Origin: Mycobacterium branderi
GTDB lineage: Bacteria; Actinomycetota; Actinomycetes; Mycobacteriales; Mycobacteriaceae
DNA: 64,000 nucleotides
Assembly: GCF_010728725.1 (NCBI RefSeq)
Contig: NZ_AP022606.1
Location: 930,001 to 994,000, forward strand
Reading direction: 5' to 3'
The translations under genes and the position numbers were made by a program. Numbering within the stretch: position 1 is the first letter of the stretch; every line of letters starts with the position of its first letter. Of this stretch, positions 46,323-56,764 are shown piece after piece. The notes beneath the pieces were generated by a model, which searched no databases, had not been told where the DNA came from, and saw nothing but the letters and a program-made list of their open reading frames with translations.

Positions 46323-47083
46323 CCTTGCTCATGGCTGTCGCGGCCGTGACCGGCGCGCCGACGGCGTCGGCGTCGGCGCAGACGTTCTGCGGCGAGCTCG
46401 GCGGCCAATGGGACGGCCAGTACTGCCATTCCTCGGTCACCTCCGAGCGAAAAGCGGTGCGCGACATCAAGATGGCCATCCCGGGCGATCTGGTGGACAA
46501 TCCCACCGCTGGCCCGGTGATTCGCGATTACCTGCGCACGCTGTCGCAGAATTGGCGCACCAAGGGCGCCACGATGGTTCAGGACAGCTGGGGCGAGGAG
46601 AACTACCAGGTTTTCCAGCACGGGCCCGCGCTCAGCGTGGCCTTCCACGAGGACTACCACGCCGACGGGCCGTGGATCAACAACGCCTACCGCACTTTCA
46701 CCTTCGACATGGCCGGCGGCAGGCGGCTGGAGCTCACCGATATCACCAAGCCGGGGGTGGATCCGCGGGCGGCCATTCCGCCGCTGGCCGAACCGTTCGT
46801 TCAAGAGGCGCTCGACCGGGCCGCCTGGCAGCATTCGCCCGGCACATACCCGTTCACCCTCGACCGGTGGACGCCGGACAAGGTGTACTCGGGTGGCTAC
46901 AAGGCGTGGGTGGTCACACCCGACGAGCTGATCCTCTACATGCCGGACTACCCGGTCGGCCACGACTCCCCTGTCCAATACGACCAGGCTCAGCAATGGT
47001 CGATGGACGGCGGGACCGTCGAGCCGCACATTCCGCTCGCCGCGCTCAGTTCGGTCCTGCGTCCGGAGTTCGGCGGAACATAG
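46292..47083 (+). CDS. MPT64-like secreted protein (DUF3298/RsiV-like)
   Basis: This 263-residue protein has a signal peptide ending near SASA-Q (about 28-29). The mature part carries the MPT64-type pattern: YRTFTFDMAGGRRLELTDIT and KPGVDPRAAIPPLAEPFVQEAL, cited in parts, followed by DELILYMPDYPVG. MPT64 is a secreted mycobacterial antigen with a DUF3298-like beta domain. Two N-terminal cysteines (CGELGG, YCHSS) may form a disulfide. ATG 46292 lies within the end of the Mce-associated gene, so the two are coupled; this placement suggests an extracytoplasmic accessory of the mce system. Confidence 0.8.
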   Translation: MARKQSRTALALLMAVAAVTGAPTASASAQTFCGELGGQWDGQYCHSSVTSERKAVRDIKMAIPGDLVDNPTAGPVIRDYLRTLSQNWRTKGATMVQDSWGEENYQVFQHGPALSVAFHEDYHADGPWINNAYRTFTFDMAGGRRLELTDITKPGVDPRAAIPPLAEPFVQEALDRAAWQHSPGTYPFTLDRWTPDKVYSGGYKAWVVTPDELILYMPDYPVGHDSPVQYDQAQQWSMDGGTVEPHIPLAALSSVLRPEFGGT

Positions 47084-47117
47084 TAGACAGCCGAAACTGT
47101 TCAGTTCAGCCTGTCTA
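47084..47117. promoter_or_regulatory. Nested palindromic operator before the MarR gene
   Basis: Two nested inverted repeats share one centre: outer arms TAGACAG (47084-47090) and CTGTCTA (47111-47117), inner arms AACTG (47095-47099) and CAGTT (47102-47106). The outer right arm contains TAGTGT overlapping a possible -10, 4 nt before the ATG at 47122. This is the expected place for an autoregulatory MarR site. It begins directly after the stop of the MPT64-like gene and could also end that transcript. Confidence 0.65.
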
Positions 47118-47121
47118 GTGT

Positions 47122-47568
47122 ATGGTGGCAGGCGTGGACGGGCCGAGCGAGTCTGCGACGCAGGCGGCACGCGATTTGCGGGTTTTTTTCAGCCGGTTGC
47201 GGCGCCGAATGCGCGAGGTTGCCACCGACGACGACCTCACGCCGTCGCAGACGGCGGTGTTGACGCGACTATGGAAAGACGGGCCGTCGTCGGCCAGCCT
47301 GCTGGCCGGCGCTGAGCGGGTTCGACCGCAGTCGATGGCGGCCACACTGGCCGCACTCGACCGGCACGGCATGATCCGCCGAGCTCCGGACCCGGAAGAC
47401 GGTCGGCGGCAAGTGGTTTCGCTGACCGCCGCCGGCCGGCGTCGCGCCGAGAACCACCGGCAGCTGCGCGGGGAGTGGCTGGCCCGCGCCATGCAGGAGC
47501 AGTACTCGGAGCGGGAGCGCCGCGTCATTCTCGAGGCGTTGTCGCTGCTCGAGCGCTTGACCGACTAG
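47122..47568 (+). CDS. MarR-family regulator
   Basis: This 148-residue winged-helix regulator has a recognition helix region around RVRPQSMAATLAALDRHGMI (about 68-87, in part) and a wing DPEDGRRQVVSLT with the conserved D-x-R. ATG 47122 lies 4 bp from a strong palindrome. The oxidoreductase gene follows after 15 bp, so the regulator and enzyme form a unit. The ligand is unknown. Confidence 0.88.
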   Translation: MVAGVDGPSESATQAARDLRVFFSRLRRRMREVATDDDLTPSQTAVLTRLWKDGPSSASLLAGAERVRPQSMAATLAALDRHGMIRRAPDPEDGRRQVVSLTAAGRRRAENHRQLRGEWLARAMQEQYSERERRVILEALSLLERLTD

Positions 47569-47583
47569 CGAAAGGACGTGCCA

Positions 47584-48453
47584 ATGGAATTGGCGATTCA
47601 CTTCATCGACTTTCTCCCGGAGCATCCGGCGCGGCTGGCGCCGACGCTGACGGCCACCGCCAAGGCCGCCGAAGAGATCGGCGCGACGTTGTTCACCCTG
47701 GCGGATCATTTCTTCCAGATGGAAACCGTTGGGCGCGCGGAAGACCCGTTCCTGGAGGGCTACACGTCGCTGGGCTATTTGGCGGGGCAGACGTCGACGA
47801 TCGACTTGGCCATGCTGGTCACCGGGGTCACCTACCGTTATCCGGGGCTGCTGGCCAAGACCGTCAGCACCCTCGACGTGCTCTCGCAGGGCCGCTCGAT
47901 GTTCGGCATCGGCGCCGCCTGGTACGAGCGCGAGCACGTCGCACTGGGTGTTCCGTATCCACCGTTGCGGGATCGGTTCGAGATGCTCGAAGAGACACTG
48001 CAGATCTGCCGGCAGATGTGGAGCGACGACAACGGCCCGTATCACGGCAAGCACTACCAGTTGGCCGAGACGATCTGCGTGCCGCAACCGATTCGGCGTC
48101 CACCTGTCTTGATCGGCGGCTCCGGGGAGAAGAAGACGCTGCGGTTGGTCGCCCAGTACGCCGATGTCTGGAACAGCACGGTCTCCGAACCCGAGGAGCT
48201 CGCGCACAAGATCGATGTGCTGAACCGGCATTGCGCGACGGTGGACCGCGATCCCGCCGAGATTCGCAAGACCGTGGGACTGTTGGCGGATCCGTTCGCG
48301 GACCTCGACGGGTACCTACGGACGCTCGAACGCTATGCCGGGATGGGTGTTTCGATGATCAACGTCGGTCCGGTACCCGGGAATCCGGATCCGGCCGGCT
48401 TCGTGAAGCGTCTCGGCGACGACCTGATGCCGAGGATCGCCGAGATCGGGTGA
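47584..48453 (+). CDS. LLM-class F420-dependent oxidoreductase
   Basis: This 289-residue luciferase-like TIM-barrel enzyme of the mycobacterial F420-binding type has TLADHFFQM (about 38-46), the VTGVTYRYPGLLAKTVSTLDVLS block, FGIGAAWYEREH (about 107-118) and a PVLIGGSGEKKTLRL phosphate-binding segment. Such enzymes reduce or oxidise substrates with deazaflavin F420. AAAGGA precedes ATG 47584 (GTG 47578 is possible). It is controlled presumably by the adjacent MarR protein. Confidence 0.9.
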   Translation: MELAIHFIDFLPEHPARLAPTLTATAKAAEEIGATLFTLADHFFQMETVGRAEDPFLEGYTSLGYLAGQTSTIDLAMLVTGVTYRYPGLLAKTVSTLDVLSQGRSMFGIGAAWYEREHVALGVPYPPLRDRFEMLEETLQICRQMWSDDNGPYHGKHYQLAETICVPQPIRRPPVLIGGSGEKKTLRLVAQYADVWNSTVSEPEELAHKIDVLNRHCATVDRDPAEIRKTVGLLADPFADLDGYLRTLERYAGMGVSMINVGPVPGNPDPAGFVKRLGDDLMPRIAEIG

Positions 48454-48474
48454 GCGCGGCGATATCCTTTCGCA

Positions 48475-48930
48475 ATGGCGTCGAGCGTGTCGGGAAAGGT
48501 CGCATTCGTCACCGGCGGCGCGTCGGGCATCGGTCTTGTCACCACCGCGGGCCAGGCGGGCTATACCGCCACCAAACACGCCGTGGTCGCGATCTCGAAG
48601 ACGTTGCGCATCGAGGCCGAGCGCCACGGCGTCCGGGTCTCGGTGCTGTGCCCGGGCGTGATCCGGACCCCGATACTCACCGGCGGTCGCTACGGGCGGA
48701 CCGAGAAGGCCGGCCTCAGCGACGACGAAATCCTGCGGCGCTGGGAGCAATTGCGTCCCATGGCGCCCGAGAAGTTCGCCGAGCGCGCCCTTCGCGCGGT
48801 CTTCCGTGACAAGGCGATCATTGTGGTGCCGGCATGGTGGAAGACGTTCTGGTACTTGGAGCGGCTCTCGCCGTCGTTGTCGATGCGCCTTGCACGAGTC
48901 ACGCTCGAGCGCATCCGGAAAGCGCCCTGA
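48475..48930 (+). pseudogene. Short-chain dehydrogenase with an internal in-frame deletion
   Basis: The 151-residue frame starts with a normal SDR cofactor motif, GKVAFVTGGASGIG (7-20). It then jumps directly to the active-site region GYTATKHAVVAISKTL, where Y29 and K33 are the catalytic Tyr and Lys, followed by VSVLCPGVIRTPI and a normal C-terminus. Normal family members have about 130 residues between these motifs, including the NAG motif and catalytic serine. Here only about 8 residues remain. The frame is uninterrupted, so a short protein may still be made, but it cannot bind NAD(P) correctly or catalyse. It lies next to an intact 13E12 gene. Confidence 0.85.
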
Positions 48931-48936
48931 TCCGCG

Positions 48937-50457
48937 TTAGAACGGCGGTGGTTCGTCGTCGTCGGTGGGTGGTGCGGGGCCGAATATTGCGGTTTCGCGG
49001 GCTTGTCGGCGCGCCGCGCGGGCGTCTCGGTTGCGTTTGCGTTCTTTGGCGATGTAGTTGGCGCGGTTTTGGGCGCGGGTGCGGCGGCGTTTGGGCATCA
49101 TCACGGCCCGCTCGGCGCAGCGTTCGGTGCGGACCGGCGCGGGTGCGCCTAGGTCGCCGGTGGGCGCGCACAAGCTCGGGAACAACAGCGCGCTGCCCGG
49201 AGTGGTGACATAGGTCTGCCCAGACGGCGAGGTCAAAATCACCGTCGCGTCGGGCAGCTGCTTGTCTGCCCAGCCCCAGAACGTTTTCACCAAATGATGT
49301 GTGCGGCAATAGCATTTGAGGTTCGACGCGTGCGTGGGCCCACCCTGGGCATAGGGGGTCGTATGATCAAGGTCGCAGTCCCAGGCCGGCCGATCGCAGC
49401 CGGGCCAGCGACACGTCAAATCCCGGCAGCGCACAAAATCCGCCAGCGCCTTCGACGGCACATACCCCGGCTCCGGGGCGGCATCGGCGGGATGGGACAG
49501 CGCCACCAGCTTGGCCGATGTCGCCAGTTGCTCGAGCAGTTCGGGTGGGATCAGCGCATCAGCGCCCACCCGCGAGGCCGCCGCCGACCCGGCGCCCGCG
49601 ATCGCGGCCGGCTCGGCGATGACATGAATCAGCACCGGTGAGGGCGCCGGCTTGGCCGCCGCGGGGCACTCGGCGCGCCCGCAGTGACACGTCAACCGCT
49701 CGGCCCCGACCGCCAGCGCCCCCATCGCATCGGCGCGGCGCTGCGTGCGGGTGCGCGGATCATGCTCACACACGCTGCCCGCCAACGCCTCCAGGCGGGC
49801 ATCCACCGCATGAGCGTCGGTGGCGATCAAACGGCCGAACACCTCGGCTAAACCGTTACCGCTATCGGAGATGCACAACTCGCGATCGGCCTGCTGCTCA
49901 CGACGCTGGCGCACGGCATCGCGATCGGCGCGGGCCACGATCTTATCCACCTGCCCCGCCAGCCGGCCCTGTGTCATCGACGGCCAACGCGGCACCCGCA
50001 GCGCCAACTGGGCATCGACCGCGGCCAGCACCTCGGGATCGGTGATCAGATCGGTGCGAAACACAATCGTCTGAAACATCCGATAGTCGATATCCCCGGC
50101 GACAAACACCGCGCCCAGCTGGGGCAACCGCTCCCGCATGGCCCGCGCATAACGCAGCCGGCTGCCCGCCAGGCCCTGGCTGATCCGCAACGCCGCCGCC
50201 ACCTCCGCGGCCACCGCCGCCTCGGTGTCCATCGCCCACTGCTCGGTCTCCGAACAACGCGCGAGCCGATAGCCGAACAACTCCCCAATCGCAGCCAACT
50301 GCGCGGCCGCCGCCCGATTTTCCAACCGCGTCGCCGCGCAAATCCGATCCACCAAGCCAGCCGACTCCGACGTCGTCGACGGATGGCGCCGTTCCATCAG
50401 CTCATCCAGGCGGGCAATCACCGCCTCCTGCGACCCCGGACCCTGAGCATCGAACAT
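48937..50457 (-). CDS. 13E12-family DUF222/HNH endonuclease-like protein (Rv0336 type)
   Basis: This 506-residue intact member has a DUF222 helical region (about 20-330) and a canonical HNH site CDLDHTTPYAQGG...NLKCYCRTHH (about 390-425). A basic Arg/Ala tail (460-490) ends in an acidic DDDEPPPF. ATG 50457 (MFDAQGPGSQEAV) begins the conserved fold; longer upstream frames are not supported. It is a different subfamily from the 12383 copy but the same one as the dead copy at 11571-12300. It forms the right edge of accessory block C, next to lpqL. Biological role unknown. Confidence 0.9.
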   Translation of the reverse strand: MFDAQGPGSQEAVIARLDELMERRHPSTTSESAGLVDRICAATRLENRAAAAQLAAIGELFGYRLARCSETEQWAMDTEAAVAAEVAAALRISQGLAGSRLRYARAMRERLPQLGAVFVAGDIDYRMFQTIVFRTDLITDPEVLAAVDAQLALRVPRWPSMTQGRLAGQVDKIVARADRDAVRQRREQQADRELCISDSGNGLAEVFGRLIATDAHAVDARLEALAGSVCEHDPRTRTQRRADAMGALAVGAERLTCHCGRAECPAAAKPAPSPVLIHVIAEPAAIAGAGSAAASRVGADALIPPELLEQLATSAKLVALSHPADAAPEPGYVPSKALADFVRCRDLTCRWPGCDRPAWDCDLDHTTPYAQGGPTHASNLKCYCRTHHLVKTFWGWADKQLPDATVILTSPSGQTYVTTPGSALLFPSLCAPTGDLGAPAPVRTERCAERAVMMPKRRRTRAQNRANYIAKERKRNRDARAARRQARETAIFGPAPPTDDDEPPPF

Positions 50458-50553
50458 ACATTCGAGTCTAGCAGGGTGGGCGACAAGTCGTCCCGACCAG
50501 CGTGCCGTGGGATTCATCTGGTCAACGCCCAAATTGCCGCCCACCACGATCGA

Positions 50554-52038
50554 CTACTTCTTCAGTTCGTGACGGGTGCGGTCCTCGCGGATCGGTACAC
50601 CGTTGCGGCCAGTGATGTCCTGGGCGTACAGACCGGTTGCGTAGGCGACCCCGGCGCCGTGGATGCCCAGTGCGGTGCGATCGACGTGGTCCAAGGTGTC
50701 GGTGGCCTTGTGGTAGTTGGGGTCGAACGGCTGATCCGCCTCGCCGCCCCACAGCTTGGCCTGCTCGTCGGACTTCTTGTTCTCGGCGCCGGAGAACAAC
50801 CCGCCCGCCGGGATGCCCGCCAGCGTGAACCCGTCGTAGTCGGACCGTCCGTCGAACGAGGTGTCCTGCGGCGTTTTGCCGGCTGAGCGCAGATACGCGG
50901 CCAGCGAGCGCTCGATACCCGCCGAGCCCTCGGGCACAATCGGCTCGCCCCGCTTGTCGACCGGCATCGACTGGTCGCCGTCGTAGGTGAAGTAGCCGGG
51001 ATTCGGCGAGCCCAGCATGTCGAAGTTCAGGTACAGCGCAATGTCTTTGAGCGCGTCGAGGTTCAGCGACTCGACGTACTTGCGTGAACCGATCAGCCCG
51101 AGTTCCTCTGCGCCCCAGAAGCCGAAGCGCACCGCGTTGTGCACCTGCGGCGAACTGCCCAGTTGCAGCGCGGTTTCCAGCACCGCGGCCACACCCGAGC
51201 CGTCGTCGTTGATGCCGGGCCCCTCCGGGACGCTGTCGAGGTGTGCGCCGATCATCACCACATCGGAGGTGGAACCGGTCTTCGTTTGCGCAATGACGTT
51301 GCGGGCCGCGATGTCTCGGGTCTCCGCCTTCAGCTTGACGGTGACCGGTCCGGCCTTGTCGCGCAACTGCACCCCGGCCGCTCGGGTGACGCTGACCACC
51401 GGGATCTTGACGTCGGCTTTGTCGCCCAGCGTGCCGCCCATCTCTTTTTCGTCGACATTGTCGGCAATGATCAGCGCCACCGCACCGCGCTGCACGGCGG
51501 CCTCCTCCTTCTCGGTGAACGGGCAGGTGCCGCGGTCCACCAGCACCACCGCCCCCTTCACCGGCAGCTTGTCGTAATCGGACGGGGTGCAGCCGGGGCT
51601 GTCGTCGACGGGAGCGGACACCAGCGGTCCGCTCACCCCGTCGGGCGGGGTGGGCAGGCTGAACTGCAACGCGCGGGCCTCGAAGGTTTTGTCGCCAATC
51701 GCCACCGAACCCGGCTCGGAGTGGAATACCCGAGCCTGGAACTCCGGGGTTTGGACGTCAAACCCCTTGTCGCGCAGCTTGTTTACCACGTAGTCGACGC
51801 TGGCGTCGTAGCCGGGCGTGGCCACTGCGCGGGTGTTTCCGTTAGCGCGGGCGATGTCCTGCAGCTTCGACAGGTGCGCCATCATCGCGTCGGTGCTGAT
51901 CTTCTGCCGCAGGGAGGTCGCGAAATTCGTGGCGGCGGCCGACGACGCGGGCTGGGCGGACTTCGACGTGCCACAGCCGCCGATCAGCAGTGCCGCCGTC
52001 GCGACGATGATCAGGGTTACCTTCGATTTGTTAGCCAC
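50554..52038 (-). CDS. lpqL: Lipoprotein aminopeptidase LpqL (PA domain, M28 family)
   Basis: This 494-residue protein has a signal peptide with lipobox LLIGGC (Cys about 22), a protease-associated domain (about 130-225) and an M28 zinc peptidase domain. The metal sites are visible: GAHLDSVPEGPGINDDGSG (His-Asp, then Asp), WGAEELGLIG (catalytic and metal Glu) and YHKATDT near the C-terminus (His). It is a cell-surface aminopeptidase. GTG 52038 gives a normal signal peptide and a length like M. tuberculosis LpqL. The lpqM gene that adjoins it in M. tuberculosis is absent here; 13E12 takes that position. Confidence 0.94.
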   Translation of the reverse strand: MANKSKVTLIIVATAALLIGGCGTSKSAQPASSAAATNFATSLRQKISTDAMMAHLSKLQDIARANGNTRAVATPGYDASVDYVVNKLRDKGFDVQTPEFQARVFHSEPGSVAIGDKTFEARALQFSLPTPPDGVSGPLVSAPVDDSPGCTPSDYDKLPVKGAVVLVDRGTCPFTEKEEAAVQRGAVALIIADNVDEKEMGGTLGDKADVKIPVVSVTRAAGVQLRDKAGPVTVKLKAETRDIAARNVIAQTKTGSTSDVVMIGAHLDSVPEGPGINDDGSGVAAVLETALQLGSSPQVHNAVRFGFWGAEELGLIGSRKYVESLNLDALKDIALYLNFDMLGSPNPGYFTYDGDQSMPVDKRGEPIVPEGSAGIERSLAAYLRSAGKTPQDTSFDGRSDYDGFTLAGIPAGGLFSGAENKKSDEQAKLWGGEADQPFDPNYHKATDTLDHVDRTALGIHGAGVAYATGLYAQDITGRNGVPIREDRTRHELKK

Positions 52039-52072
52039 CGCGCCCACGTTAGCCGCTGACGGACTCGCCACC

Positions 52073-52936
52073 TCAGCCGACGTCGGCCAGATCCGGTGCT
52101 TCCACCCGCAGGTTGGTCAGACCGAGTAGCTTGGCCAGCCGGGCCACCATGCGCCGGTCGGTCCGCAGCACGACCTGCCGCCCGTCCGCCGCGGCAAGTC
52201 GATCCAGCGCAACGAGCTGAGGGTGTGTCACGAAGTCCAACGCGCGCGCGTCGATGACCACCTCGTCGCCGGCCGCCAGCGGCCAGATCCATTGCAGCGC
52301 AGTGCTGAACGCCGCGTGGACGGCCGCGTCGAGTTCACCGGCCAAGGCGAAGTCAATGCCCTGCCCGGCGTAGATGCGGAAGCCGACCGCGCCTGTGTTG
52401 ACCATGGGGTGCAGGCACATCAGCTCCTTGGCGGCGTCACCCAAGAGAGTGAGGTTGTAGGCACACAGCGCCGCGAAGGGCAGCACCGCCATCTTCTGGT
52501 CGACGAGGTACTCGAGGCGGGCGAACGCCGCGCGTTGCTCGGGCGTGCGGACCAGCACCGCCCCGTCGACCACCGCGCGGCATCCACTACATCCCGCGCC
52601 GACCACGTAATTCATCGCGGCCACTCCGTCGGCCACGGTCGCCTCCGCATCGACGACGTCGGTCCCTGGCACAAACCGGTAATGCTCGGCCACCGGAGTC
52701 ACCGCGATCTGCCCGGTACGCACCGCCTCGGCGAAACCCATCTCGTCCAGCTCATTGCGCAGCGCGGCGGAGCTGGCGTCGCACGCATACAAAATGCGCT
52801 GGTTTCGCGCGAGGCCGTCGGCGATGTATTCGGCTGCGCGGGCCAGAAACTCCGAGCGGTCGCGATAGCCCCACGCCACGTGCCCCAACGGATTGAGGCC
52901 GGCGGCGGAGCGGACCTCACCATGCCGTCGGGTCAT
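52073..52936 (-). CDS. MEDS-STAS protein, anti-anti-sigma-like
   Basis: This 287-residue protein has an N-terminal MEDS/DcmR-type sensory domain (about 15-185: GHVAWGYRDRSEFLARAAEYIADGL in part, CSGCRAVVDG, LCAYNLTLLGDAAKELMCLHP) that often contains a conserved Cys/His pair. The C-terminus (about 195-285) is a STAS fold (IDFALAGELDAAVHAAF, VIDARALDFVTHPQLVALD). In the STAS core the usual phospho-acceptor serine is replaced by threonine in VTHPQ. It follows a MEDS-ATPase gene in the same direction after 61 bp. The two would act as kinase and substrate in a partner switch. Confidence 0.85.
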   Translation of the reverse strand: MTRRHGEVRSAAGLNPLGHVAWGYRDRSEFLARAAEYIADGLARNQRILYACDASSAALRNELDEMGFAEAVRTGQIAVTPVAEHYRFVPGTDVVDAEATVADGVAAMNYVVGAGCSGCRAVVDGAVLVRTPEQRAAFARLEYLVDQKMAVLPFAALCAYNLTLLGDAAKELMCLHPMVNTGAVGFRIYAGQGIDFALAGELDAAVHAAFSTALQWIWPLAAGDEVVIDARALDFVTHPQLVALDRLAAADGRQVVLRTDRRMVARLAKLLGLTNLRVEAPDLADVG

Positions 52937-52997
52937 AGCGCCCCCACTCAACCACTCGCAGACCACCCCCACCACATAATCGAGATATTCGCGGCGG

Positions 52998-53921
52998 TCA
53001 TGTCGACGACCTGGTGTCGCGACGGAGGTAGGCATGGATGGTGGTGCCCTCCGGCGTCGTGTGCATCCGCAGCAGATCAGCGACCGCGTTGACCACGAAG
53101 AGGCCGGATGGGCTCGGTTTGTCGCAACTCGGCGGCCGGCGGCCGGCCAGCGGGTCGCCAAGAAAGCCGGTATCGCGGGCTTCGCAGACCAGGTAACCGC
53201 CGTGCTCCCACAGCGAGAGCCGGCATGCCGTCCCCGCGTGCTGAAGACTGTTGGTGGCCAACTCGGTGATGACGAGTTGCAGGTCGGCGATCCGGTCGGT
53301 GGGCAGGCCGAGCAATCGGGCATAGCGATCGCCGTGCCGGCGCCCACCCACCAGGTCGGCGGGCCGGGCGACCGTGTACTGCACCGCGGCCGGGCTCGTG
53401 GCCAGCGGTTGGTTGCAGCGTTCCAGGGCGGCGTCGACCGCGTAGTCGGCACTGCGTTCGAGCGATCCGTTCCACCGGATCAGCGGGTGGGTGGCTCGAA
53501 TGTCGGCCAGCACCCCGTCGTCGAGCAGCGACGCGTCATACGGGCAGAGCCCCGCCACCCGATAGTCGACGAACGCGACGTTGACCAACGCTTCGTGCTG
53601 GATGCAGGCCGGGTATTCCAGCGCGCTGCGGCCGGGCCACATCGGCTCGGCGACCATGCGGACACATCGGTCGCGGTGCCGTTGGGCGAAGGCCAGCTCG
53701 GCCGCGAGGATCCGCCCCGGATTGCGGCCCAACTCGGCAATGTCGACCCATGCCACCCGCCTCGCCGAGTCACCCAGCCCGTGACGCAACAACGGCCCTT
53801 TGTCTTCGGGGACCGCCGCCCATACCGGCTCCCCGTGGGCCAACCCTTCGGAGATAAAGGGCACCACGGAGCCGACGTATTCTTCCGGCGACCGATAGAC
53901 GACCGCGGTGTGCGTGTCCAT
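52998..53921 (-). CDS. MEDS-HATPase anti-sigma factor kinase
   Basis: This 307-residue protein has an N-terminal MEDS domain (about 5-170: HTAVVYRSPEEYVGSVVPFISEGL in part, CPYDASLL) and a C-terminal RsbW-type HATPase domain (about 190-300). The latter has the N box LQLVITELATNSLQHAG (catalytic Glu/Asn) and the G boxes RDTGFLG and SGLFVVNAVADLL. It is expected to bind a sigma factor and phosphorylate a STAS antagonist. Because both it and the next gene carry MEDS domains, both partners may respond to the same signal. No sigma factor gene is nearby. Confidence 0.87.
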   Translation of the reverse strand: MDTHTAVVYRSPEEYVGSVVPFISEGLAHGEPVWAAVPEDKGPLLRHGLGDSARRVAWVDIAELGRNPGRILAAELAFAQRHRDRCVRMVAEPMWPGRSALEYPACIQHEALVNVAFVDYRVAGLCPYDASLLDDGVLADIRATHPLIRWNGSLERSADYAVDAALERCNQPLATSPAAVQYTVARPADLVGGRRHGDRYARLLGLPTDRIADLQLVITELATNSLQHAGTACRLSLWEHGGYLVCEARDTGFLGDPLAGRRPPSCDKPSPSGLFVVNAVADLLRMHTTPEGTTIHAYLRRDTRSST

Positions 53922-53951
53922 CGGCAGACGCCTACCCCCGCGGGCAGCGCC

Positions 53952-55636
<1,685 letters not shown>

Positions 55637-55640
<4 letters not shown>

Positions 55641-56635
55641 GAGGCGGCTCCCACCGGAACAAGTTGGGACACAATCTGTTCGGCCGTCCACGGCGCGAGC
55701 AGGAAACCGTTGCGCCCGTGACCGGCGGCCACCAGCGTCCGCTCGTCCAAGCGCTGAACCAACGGCAGGTTGTCCGGTGTCATCGGGCGCAGCCCGGCGG
55801 CGCATTCGGCGAGCTCGTATTCGCCGAGGGCGGGCAGCACGGCGCAGGCATCGTCGAGTAGATCGCGCACACCGGAGACCGCCGGCGCGGTGTCGCGGCC
55901 GTGCTCGTATTGGGTGGCGCCGACGACCACGCCGTCGGCTCGGGGCACCAGATACACCTGTCGGCCGTGCACCCGGGCGCGAATCACCCGCTGCGGCACC
56001 GGCATACAACCTTTGCGCCAGCGCAGCCGCAGCACTTCGCCCTTCACCGGGCGGATCGGTAGGCCCGGCCACAATGCCGGCGCGTCGATACCGTTGGCGA
56101 TCACGACGGCGTCGGCGTCGACGGCGGTCAGGTCGCCCACCGGCCCCGCCCACTGCACGCCGAGCCGCTCACAAGCCACCTCGAGCGCGTCCAGCACCGC
56201 GCGGTTGTCGACCGCAAGCTCGGTGGGCGCCCGGAAGCCGTGCCGGATGCCTTGGGCCAGAAGCGGTTCCACGTCGCGGGCGGCCGACTCCCAGACCACC
56301 GGATGGCCCTGCGCGGACAGCCAGTCGGCGACGGTGCGCAGATCGGCGGCGTCGGCGCGGTCGACGGCGACCACCAGCGACTCGCGTGCGGTGATCACGT
56401 GCGCCGGCAAGCCGAAGCCTTGGCGCCAGAGCCGCAGCGACTCCAGGCCCATCCGCAGTAGCCGTTCCTCGCCGGGCCAGCCCTCGCTGTGTGGGGCCAG
56501 CATGCCGGCCGCCACCCAGGACGCCCCGTGATCGCCGGTGCGGTGCACCCGCACCGACCAGCCAGCCTGCGCCGCCCGGCGCGCCACCGAGAGGCCGATG
56601 ACACCTCCGCCGATGACGGCCAGTGAGCCGGGCAT
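55637..56635 (-). CDS. thiO: Glycine oxidase ThiO
   Basis: This 332-residue D-amino-acid-oxidase-type flavoenzyme has an N-terminal FAD dinucleotide fold (AVIGGGVIGLSVARR, 6-20), the middle substrate domain, and a C-terminal FAD segment GHGRNGFLLAP (about 306-316) where an arginine binds the carboxylate. It makes dehydroglycine for the thiazole. It is the first gene of thiO-thiS-thiG behind a TPP riboswitch. The gene after it overlaps by 4 bp. Confidence 0.95.
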
Positions 56636-56642
56636 CCTTTTC

Positions 56643-56722
56643 TCCCTTCGCCGGCATGATCCGGATCAGGTGTGACGGTAAGGGCAGGCGTGCCCACTCT
56701 CAGACCCCGTGCCTGGGACTCC
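56643..56722 (-). promoter_or_regulatory. TPP riboswitch (THI element) before thiO
   Basis: On the minus strand the segment reads CACGGGGTCTGAGAGTGGGC, then ACCGTCACACCTGATCC and GGATCATGCCGGCGAAGGGA, which are the conserved TPP aptamer blocks in the right order. The terminal TCCC/GGGA pairing closes P1. The ribosome site GAAGGGAG of thiO overlaps the 3' end of the element. It should repress thiO-thiS-thiG and the SGNH gene when thiamine pyrophosphate is abundant. Confidence 0.92.
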
Positions 56723-56764
56723 CGTGATTCGTCAGCTTTCCACGCTAGCGGCTAGCGTCGCGGT

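Noticed and set aside
53922..53951. GGGGGTAGG before the MEDS-ATPase gene as a SigF -10 element
   Set aside because: No GTTT-like -35 is found at 15-17 bp upstream, so the match is too weak.
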